From Cryomorphaceae bacterium (GTDB taxonomy: Bacteria > Bacteroidota > Bacteroidia > Flavobacteriales > Schleiferiaceae), in contig DMDX01000030.1 in the NCBI GenBank assembly GCA_003451355.1, positions 1 to 8,009 on the forward strand: a stretch of DNA of 8,009 nt, written 5' to 3'. Position numbers and translations under genes: made by a program. Below, piece after piece: positions 1 through 5,133 of this stretch. The notes beneath the pieces were generated by a model. The model worked only from the letters and a program-made list of their open reading frames with translations, ran no database searches and had not been told where the DNA came from. Numbering within the stretch: position 1 is the first letter of the stretch; the number at the start of each line of letters is the position of its first letter.

Positions 1-602
1 AACAAATGGAAACCATGACGCTCTACCGCGAATCAGGTGCCAGTCCGTTGTCTGGCTGCGTTCCTTTGCTCATTCAAATGCCCATATTGTTGGCGGTGTT
101 CCGCTTCTTCCCGGCGGCTTTTGAATTGCGTCAAAAAGGATTCTTGTGGGCAGAAGACCTCAGTTCTTTCGACTCCATCTTAGACTTCGGTTTCCATATC
201 CCGGTATACGGTGATCACATTTCGTTATTCACCTTATTGATGGCCGGCACGACCCTCGCCTACACCTACATGAACAGCGGCAATATGCAAACGCCTCAAC
301 AACCCGGTATGCCCGACATGCGGGTCATTATGTACATCTTCCCTTTCATGATGATCTTCTTCTTCAATAATTATTCCGCAGGCTTGAGTTATTATTATTT
401 TGTGTCTACGCTTCTTTCTATCGTCATGATGGTCATGATCAAGCAATTCTTTGTCAATGAGGATAAGTTAAAAGTTAAAATGGCTGAAAGAAAAGCCAAC
501 AATGCAGCCAATCCGAAAGTAAAAAAGAAATCTAAATTTCAAGAGCGCCTAGAAGAAATGCAGCGCCAACAACAAGAAATGCTCAAAAACCGCAAAAAAT
601 AA
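1..602 (+). CDS. yidC: Membrane protein insertase YidC/Oxa1 family, C-terminal part (5' end outside window)
   Basis: This is the C-terminal ~200 residues of YidC, the inner-membrane insertase that inserts and folds membrane proteins alone or with SecYEG. The frame is open to the left edge (codon CAA at 3-5 precedes the first ATG at 6), so the gene is cut by the window and that ATG is not the start. The sequence enters at the conserved stretch before a transmembrane segment (LYRESGASPLSGCVPLLIQ, then PILLAVF), which is the YidC/Oxa1 core signature. Further hydrophobic segments follow at about 229-297 and 325-447, the last rich in Met, Phe and Tyr. The protein ends in a long basic, Gln/Glu-rich tail, probably helical or coiled-coil. 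In this family such tails contact the ribosome. The stop TAA is at 600-602. The next gene starts 4 bases later, which suggests co-transcription. The 3' part is much AT-richer than the rest of the window. Confidence 0.95.
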   Translation, partial: QMETMTLYRESGASPLSGCVPLLIQMPILLAVFRFFPAAFELRQKGFLWAEDLSSFDSILDFGFHIPVYGDHISLFTLLMAGTTLAYTYMNSGNMQTPQQPGMPDMRVIMYIFPFMMIFFFNNYSAGLSYYYFVSTLLSIVMMVMIKQFFVNEDKLKVKMAERKANNAANPKVKKKSKFQERLEEMQRQQQEMLKNRKK

Positions 603-606
603 ACCC

Positions 607-1263
607 ATGAAATTTTTTATCGATACCGCTAATCTCAACGAAATCAAAGAAGCCCACGACATGGGAATCCTTGATGGCGTTACGACGAACCCGTCTCTGA
701 TGGCCAAAGAAGGCATCTCAGGAACCGACAACATTCTCAAGCACTACAAGGCAATTTGCGACATCGTTGAAGGCGACGTGAGCGCCGAAGTCATCTCGAC
801 CGACTTCGCCGGAATGGTTCGCGAAGGCGAGCTTTTGGCCGAAATCGACCCCAAGATTGTGGTTAAGGTTCCGATGATTAAAGACGGCGTCAAGGCGATT
901 CGCTACTTCAGCGACCGCGGAATCAAGACCAACTGCACCCTCGTGTTCAGCGCGGGCCAGGCTTTGTTGGCCGCTAAGGCGGGAGCTTCGTACGTGTCTC
1001 CGTTCATCGGACGCCTCGACGACATCTCAACCGACGGTTTGGGCTTGATTGAGACGATCCGCACCATTTACGACAACTACGGGTACGACACCGAGATCCT
1101 CGCCGCCAGTGTACGCCACCCGATGCACATCATCGAGTGCGCCACCATCGGAGCCGACGTCATGACCGGCCCATTGAGCGCCATCACGGCCCTCTTGAAG
1201 CACCCGCTGACCGACCTCGGCCTCGAGAAGTTCTTGGAGGACTACCGCAAGTCCAATTCCTGA
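607..1263 (+). CDS. tal: Transaldolase, small TalC/FSA-type family
   Basis: This complete 218-residue class I aldolase (single TIM barrel) has the usual length of the TalC/FSA/MipB family. Transaldolase moves a dihydroxyacetone unit between sugar phosphates in the non-oxidative pentose phosphate pathway, in the cytoplasm. Visible marks are FIDTANL at the N-terminus with Asp6, GVTTNPSLM at 24-32, the Schiff-base Lys87 in VVKVPM, and SPFIGRLDD at 131-139. Two positions separate the subfamilies: Glu61 stands where E. coli FsaA has Gln59, and Phe133 stands where FsaA has Tyr131. Both match transaldolases, so transaldolase is preferred although annotation pipelines may call it fsa. The ATG lies 4 bases after the yidC stop, preceded by an A-rich stretch and no Shine-Dalgarno sequence. 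The last 22 bases overlap the 3' end of menE on the other strand. Confidence 0.95.
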   Translation: MKFFIDTANLNEIKEAHDMGILDGVTTNPSLMAKEGISGTDNILKHYKAICDIVEGDVSAEVISTDFAGMVREGELLAEIDPKIVVKVPMIKDGVKAIRYFSDRGIKTNCTLVFSAGQALLAAKAGASYVSPFIGRLDDISTDGLGLIETIRTIYDNYGYDTEILAASVRHPMHIIECATIGADVMTGPLSAITALLKHPLTDLGLEKFLEDYRKSNS

Positions 1264-2270
1264 GTGGCCCAGCGCGCGACCGCCTGACGGTCGGGCTTGC
1301 CACTTGACAGATACGGAATCACGTGCTCAAGCACGTGCTTGGGGCGCTGCCAACTGGGCAGCGCTTCCCATTTTAGGGCGATTTGGTTGGAGTCAAAGCC
1401 CGGAGCACCTACCCAGACCAGCATCTGCCCCCACTCCCGGCTGGGGATGCCCACCGCAACCCCTTCGCACCCACTGGCGGATTCGACCACCTCGGGAAAT
1501 ATTTTTTTTCCGGCGCTCACGACTGCCCCGTCCAAGCGACCGAGCCACTCGAATTCACTGAATGACATGACGTTGGCCGCGTCGGCTGTAACCAATCCTC
1601 GAACTCCGCGCGCGGGATTGTCGACCACCAAAGCCTCGCCCTTTTGTGCAAAAAGAACGCCCGGCAAGCCTTGGTATGTGCGGCCGTGGCCGAGTCGGCG
1701 CAGCGCAACATGACTCAAGGTCTCGGTCATTCCGTAGCCGTGGTAGACCGGTCGGGGCCACTTCGACAGGGCCTCTTCGAGTTCGGGACGCACATCTGCC
1801 CCACCCAAGAGCGTGCACCGAAAGTCCTTTGGGTTGAATTTGGGATCGGCCGCCAAGGCCGCCGCCTGTTCCGGAACCAGCGCCACAAAGTCGTAGCGCA
1901 GCCCAGGACGGGTCGCGGGGCGCCGTTCCACGGGCAGAATGTCGAGTTTAAGGCCCGCCACTAGGGCGCGCACGACCATCATAAATCCGCCCACCCTCTT
2001 GGCCGACAAAAGCAAGGGGCTCCGCTGGCCCTCGCTGAGGCCAAAAAAAGCAATGGTGGCGCGGGCACTGGCCTCGATGTGGCTGCGCTGCAGCACCAGT
2101 TCCTTGGGCGCCCCGGTGCTCCCGCTGGTGTGCAGGGTGTAGGTTGCGGAACCGGAATTCCACCACGCCACCACGTCCTCAACTTCTCGGCGGCGTGCGG
2201 CACTGCAGGCGGCTCTGAATTCAAGTTCAGCCTTCGGCAACCGGGGCTTAGGGGGACGACCTCGGCTCAC
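1242..2270 (-). CDS. menE: o-Succinylbenzoate-CoA ligase MenE, compact form
   Basis: This is an ATP-dependent acyl-CoA ligase of the ANL (AMP-binding) superfamily. It activates o-succinylbenzoate to OSB-CoA, the substrate of MenB. Visible motifs are the phosphate loop TSGSTGAPKE at 48-57, YGMTET at 179-184, the VTAD aspartate at 230, the hinge-region GRLD at 244-247 followed by SAGKKIFPEVVE, and SGKPDR at 323-328 with the catalytic lysine Lys325. At 342 residues it is about 100 shorter than E. coli MenE, because the phosphate loop comes only ~48 residues from the N-terminus. Compact MenE proteins like this are, to my knowledge, usual in Bacteroidota. The start is GTG at 2268-2270, overlapping the menC stop as GTGA. 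The TAG stop lies within the 3' end of the convergent transaldolase gene. The function is assigned from motifs plus the men context. Alone, the protein could only be called an AMP-dependent ligase. Confidence 0.92.
   Translation of the reverse strand: MSRGRPPKPRLPKAELEFRAACSAARRREVEDVVAWWNSGSATYTLHTSGSTGAPKELVLQRSHIEASARATIAFFGLSEGQRSPLLLSAKRVGGFMMVVRALVAGLKLDILPVERRPATRPGLRYDFVALVPEQAAALAADPKFNPKDFRCTLLGGADVRPELEEALSKWPRPVYHGYGMTETLSHVALRRLGHGRTYQGLPGVLFAQKGEALVVDNPARGVRGLVTADAANVMSFSEFEWLGRLDGAVVSAGKKIFPEVVESASGCEGVAVGIPSREWGQMLVWVGAPGFDSNQIALKWEALPSWQRPKHVLEHVIPYLSSGKPDRQAVARWATQELDLR
1320..1374. terminator. Two adjacent inverted repeats in the convergent 3' region, possible terminator
   Basis: Arms CACGTGCT (1320-1327) and AGCACGTG (1330-1337) pair perfectly. 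Arms GCGCTGCC (1344-1351) and GGCAGCGC (1357-1364) also pair perfectly around a 5-base loop. The second stem can be lengthened on the plus-strand RNA by two G-U pairs and one G-C pair, to 1341-1367. After three bases there is a short T4 (1371-1374), so the weak reading is a terminator for the yidC-tal transcript, 57 bases past its stop. The whole region is also coding for menE, and the first palindrome partly reflects the repeated peptide HVLEHV. No proper U-tract follows directly, so this is tentative. Confidence 0.2.
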
Positions 2271-3325
2271 AGCATCCAGAGTTCACCGCGGCGCACCTCA
2301 GTGCGCGGCGGCAGGTTGTTGGTGTAGAGCGATCCGGTTCCGAAGCCCTGGTAGCCCTCTAGGTCGGGCAAGGTCGAAGCCCACTGCGCAATGGCGCTCA
2401 GCCCCACACTGCCCTCAAGAGCTGATGTAATCCAGTACTTGATGCCACGCGCACGAGCTTTTGAGATCCAATCTTCACTTGAAGATATACCACCCAAAAG
2501 ACTCGGCTTCAGCACAATAAACTTCGGTTGAATTTCGTCAAGCAGTGCATCGCGGTCGGCCGCGTTGTGCACCCCGATGAGGCTTTCGTCGAGGGCCACC
2601 GGCAGGGTTCCGCTCGAGGCAGCCGCCTTAAGACCCGCGCGATCTGAGGGCGGACAGGGCTGCTCAATGCTGTGCAGGTTGAATTCGCGAAGTGCGTTCA
2701 TGCGCTCTAGGGCGAGGTCAGCCGACCAGGCTCCGTTGGCGTCGACGCGCAGCTCGAGGCTTGGATCCAGGCTGCGGTTGTGGCGGAGTACGTCGCATTC
2801 GGTTTCGAAATCCAGCGCACCCACCTTCATTTTGAGGCAGCGAAAGCCCTCGGTCAGCCGCGCCTCAGACTGGTCGTGCAGGTAGCAGCTCGAGCCCATC
2901 CACAGAAGGCCGTTGATGGGGATTCCGGCATCGCCGCGGGCAAAGGGCGTACCGGTAAGACGGGTTCCGTCACCACCCTGGGTCCGATCGGCCCACGTGA
3001 GCAGAGCTTGCTCAACCGCAAACACCAGCGAAGGCCAGTGCACCCAGGTCGCAGCCCACTCTGGGTCAAGCCGACGCTGACGGGCCCAGTCGGCCCAAGT
3101 TGCGTCGCTGAGCGCACTGAGCGCGCGGCAGATTTGGTCAAGTTGTGCGGCATAGTCGGGTCGGTCGTCCACCGAAAGCCCAGGCAGCAGCCCGCACTCA
3201 CCTTGGCCACGAAGGCCTTGGGATTCCACGTCAATAAAGTGCGCCGGCTTGGACGTCATCACTCCGCGGGACGTGCCCGCAGGCGTTTTAAACGCGTAGG
3301 AATAGGTCCAGTGGCTCGCCTTCAC
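2267..3325 (-). CDS. menC: o-Succinylbenzoate synthase MenC
   Basis: This enolase-superfamily enzyme (352 residues) dehydrates SHCHC to o-succinylbenzoate. It has the capping-domain start with the loop TPAGTSRG at 14-21 and then a barrel carrying the full catalytic set. The KxK motif is Lys165/Lys167 in LKMKVG. The metal ligands are Asp195 (RVDANGAW), Glu221 (SIEQP) and Asp246 (ALDES). The second lysine is Lys273 in VLKPSLLGG. A typical SALEGSVGLSAIAQW segment follows at 301-315. The family also contains dipeptide epimerases and N-acylamino-acid racemases, but the loop sequence and position between menA and menE favour MenC. The start is GTG at 3323-3325, the first possible start after the menA stop, which lies in the same frame 12 bases upstream. 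No Shine-Dalgarno sequence is seen. The stop overlaps the menE start (GTGA). Confidence 0.95.
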   Translation of the reverse strand: MKASHWTYSYAFKTPAGTSRGVMTSKPAHFIDVESQGLRGQGECGLLPGLSVDDRPDYAAQLDQICRALSALSDATWADWARQRRLDPEWAATWVHWPSLVFAVEQALLTWADRTQGGDGTRLTGTPFARGDAGIPINGLLWMGSSCYLHDQSEARLTEGFRCLKMKVGALDFETECDVLRHNRSLDPSLELRVDANGAWSADLALERMNALREFNLHSIEQPCPPSDRAGLKAAASSGTLPVALDESLIGVHNAADRDALLDEIQPKFIVLKPSLLGGISSSEDWISKARARGIKYWITSALEGSVGLSAIAQWASTLPDLEGYQGFGTGSLYTNNLPPRTEVRRGELWML

Positions 3326-3337
3326 CGCGCTACGCCG

Positions 3338-4270
3338 TTAAAAGAGGGGTTTGCTGCATTCGTTGGCGTCGATGAGCAAGCCGTAGCCCAGCAGCAGCGC
3401 GAAGAGCACGGTTTGCAGCGCCAAGGGCTTGAGCAGCTTGTCAAATTCCGCGGGAATCTGAGCCTTCCAGCCCTTGAACGCCGTTTCACCCATCAGCGGA
3501 AGCGTGGCGGCGAACAAAAAGCTTCGGCTGCACGTCACTGGAGCCTGCAAAAAAATGAACAGCACCGCAGCCAGCCAGCCCTGAACCAACAGTAACAGTT
3601 GGTAAAGTTTGGCCATTCCGAGCCCCATGCGGCCCGCCAGCGTGCGCTTGCCCGCGGCACGGTCCGTGTCGAGGTCGCGCATGTTGTTCAAATTCAGCAC
3701 TCCCGCCGCAAACAGGCCGATGGCGAGCCCGGGGAGCAGCATCAGCCAATCCCATGCTTGGGTTTGAAGGAAGTACGAACCCGCCACGCCCACCGGCCCA
3801 AAGAATACGATGACAAAGACATCACCGAGTCCGCGGTAGCCGTAGGCCGCATGCCCCATGGTGTAGCCGCGCGCACTCCAGATGGCGGCTGTGCCGAGCA
3901 CCAAGTAGCCTACGAGGTAGCCCACAGGCATTCCGCGGGTTCCCCACCACGAAGTCGCCGCCGTAAGTACCGCGGCAAGAATCGTCACCCCGAGTACGGC
4001 TCGGTGCATGGAGGCTGCAGAGATGGCTCCGCTCGCCACTGCGCGCTGTTCGGCGTCCGCGGCGCGGTGCCGGTCAGCCCCTTTGAGGCTGTCGCCCAAG
4101 TCGTTGGCCAGATTTGACAAAATTTGATAGGCGGTAGCCGTAGCCAGGGTCAACCCCAGCAAGAGCCCGTCGAAGTACCCGCGGTCGGCCGCGAGCAAGG
4201 TTCCGAGGACAATCGTCGCCCACGCGAGCGGAAGCGTACGGGGCCGCAGCGCCCCAATCCAAGCCTTCAT
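3338..4270 (-). CDS. menA: 1,4-Dihydroxy-2-naphthoate polyprenyltransferase MenA
   Basis: This integral membrane prenyltransferase of the UbiA superfamily (310 residues) joins a polyprenyl diphosphate to DHNA, giving demethylmenaquinone and releasing CO2. Both metal-diphosphate binding motifs are present: the first at 53-66, with Asn56, Asp57, Asp60 and Asp66 in NDLGDSLKGAD, and the second at 195-203, with Asp199, Asp201 and Asp203 in NNMRDLDTD followed by AGKRTLAGRMG. WIGALRPRTLPLAW at the N-terminus is typical of MenA. The rest is mostly hydrophobic helices, consistent with an eight- or nine-segment membrane protein. The start is ATG at 4268-4270, 3 bases after the menB stop. The stop is TAA at 3338-3340, 12 bases before menC. 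No Shine-Dalgarno sequence is seen. The prenyl chain length cannot be read from the sequence. Confidence 0.95.
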   Translation of the reverse strand: MKAWIGALRPRTLPLAWATIVLGTLLAADRGYFDGLLLGLTLATATAYQILSNLANDLGDSLKGADRHRAADAEQRAVASGAISAASMHRAVLGVTILAAVLTAATSWWGTRGMPVGYLVGYLVLGTAAIWSARGYTMGHAAYGYRGLGDVFVIVFFGPVGVAGSYFLQTQAWDWLMLLPGLAIGLFAAGVLNLNNMRDLDTDRAAGKRTLAGRMGLGMAKLYQLLLLVQGWLAAVLFIFLQAPVTCSRSFLFAATLPLMGETAFKGWKAQIPAEFDKLLKPLALQTVLFALLLGYGLLIDANECSKPLF

Positions 4271-4273
4271 CGC

Positions 4274-5095
4274 TTACGGAAAGATGGGGAACTGCCCGAA
4301 GTTCGGATCGCGCTTTTCCAAGAATGCTTTTTTGCCCTCTTGCGCCTCGTCCATTAGGTAGTACATCAGGGTCGCGTCGCCCGCAAACTCCATTAGGCCG
4401 CGCTGGCCGTCAAGCTCGGCGTTGAGGCCGCGCTTGATCATGCGCAGGGCCATCGGCGAACGCATCATCATCATTTGGCACCACTCAACGACCGTGTCTT
4501 CGAGCTGCGCGAATGGAACCACCTTATTCACCATACCCATGTCAAACGCTTCTTGCGCAGTGTACTGCTGGCACAAGAACCAAATCTCGCGGGCCTTCTT
4601 TTGGCCTACGTGGCGGGCGAGGTAGCTCGAGCCGAATCCGGCATCAAAACTGCCCACTTTAGGGCCGGTTTGGCCAAATTTGGCATTGTCAGAGGCCACT
4701 GTGAGGTCGCACACTACGTGAAGCACGTGTCCGCCACCAATTGCGTACCCGTTGACCATGGCTAAAACAGGCTTGGGAATCTCGCGGATGCGCTTGTGCA
4801 GGTCGAGTACGTTGAGGCGCGGAACGCCGTCTTCGCCGACATACCCCCCTACCCCTTTGACGTTTTGGTCTCCGCCGCTGCAGAATGCCTTGTCGCCTTC
4901 GCCCGTCAGCACGATGACGCGAATGTCGCTGCGCTCGCGGCACACATCAAACGCTTCAATCATTTGAATGTTGGTCTCCGGCCGAAAGGCGTTGTACACC
5001 TGCGGGCGGTTGATGGTAACCTTTGCAATTCCTTCAAAGAATTCAAAGCGGATGTCGGAATATTCCTTAATCGGGGTCCAGGTACGTTGTGCCAT
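4274..5095 (-). CDS. menB: 1,4-Dihydroxy-2-naphthoyl-CoA synthase MenB
   Basis: This crotonase-superfamily enzyme closes the second ring by a Dieckmann-type reaction, turning OSB-CoA into DHNA-CoA. From the ATG at 5093-5095 it is 273 residues long and begins MAQRTWTPIKEY. A TTG at 5117-5119 would add eight residues and overlap menD. The ATG is preferred because it gives a typical MenB N-terminus and length. Visible are CSGGDQNVKG at 72-81 (oxyanion-hole and CoA region), NGYAIGGGH at 115-123, and the active-site run QTGPKVGSFDAGFG at 142-155 with Ser149 and Asp151. Gly144 in QTG matches the bicarbonate-dependent type I enzymes such as E. coli MenB, rather than Mycobacterium MenB, which has Asp185 there. 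The C-terminal EKRDPNFGQFP is also typical. The gap to the upstream menD stop is 13 bases, and the stop lies 3 bases before menA. Confidence 0.96.
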   Translation of the reverse strand: MAQRTWTPIKEYSDIRFEFFEGIAKVTINRPQVYNAFRPETNIQMIEAFDVCRERSDIRVIVLTGEGDKAFCSGGDQNVKGVGGYVGEDGVPRLNVLDLHKRIREIPKPVLAMVNGYAIGGGHVLHVVCDLTVASDNAKFGQTGPKVGSFDAGFGSSYLARHVGQKKAREIWFLCQQYTAQEAFDMGMVNKVVPFAQLEDTVVEWCQMMMMRSPMALRMIKRGLNAELDGQRGLMEFAGDATLMYYLMDEAQEGKKAFLEKRDPNFGQFPIFP

Positions 5096-5103
5096 AATGG
5101 GGT

Positions 5104-5133
5104 CAAAATTAGGCGCCAAAACGGCCCTTCCAG
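5104..5133 (-). promoter_or_regulatory. Possible internal promoter before menB (Bacteroidota-type -7 element)
   Basis: On the minus strand TAATTTTG (positions 5111 to 5104) matches the Bacteroidota -7 consensus TAnnTTTG exactly. CTG at 5133-5131, 19 bases upstream, is one base off the -33 TTG. The element overlaps the menD stop codon and ends 8 bases before the menB ATG, so a transcript from it would have an extremely short leader. A chance match in the AT-rich stop region is quite possible. The main promoter of the operon should lie beyond the right edge of the window. Confidence 0.2.

Noticed and set aside
1277..1293. Small hairpin (6-base stem, 5-base loop) just after the transaldolase stop
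   Set aside because: Short stem, no T-run after it, and it codes for the conserved SGKPDR catalytic region of MenE.
2780..3595. Long plus-strand open frame (271 codons) opposite menC and menA
   Set aside because: It spans the junction of two well-supported genes on the other strand and has low-complexity basic composition, so it is a shadow frame.
5096..5119. TTG start for menB adding eight residues
   Set aside because: A weak start codon overlapping menD. The ATG at 5093-5095 gives the typical MenB beginning.
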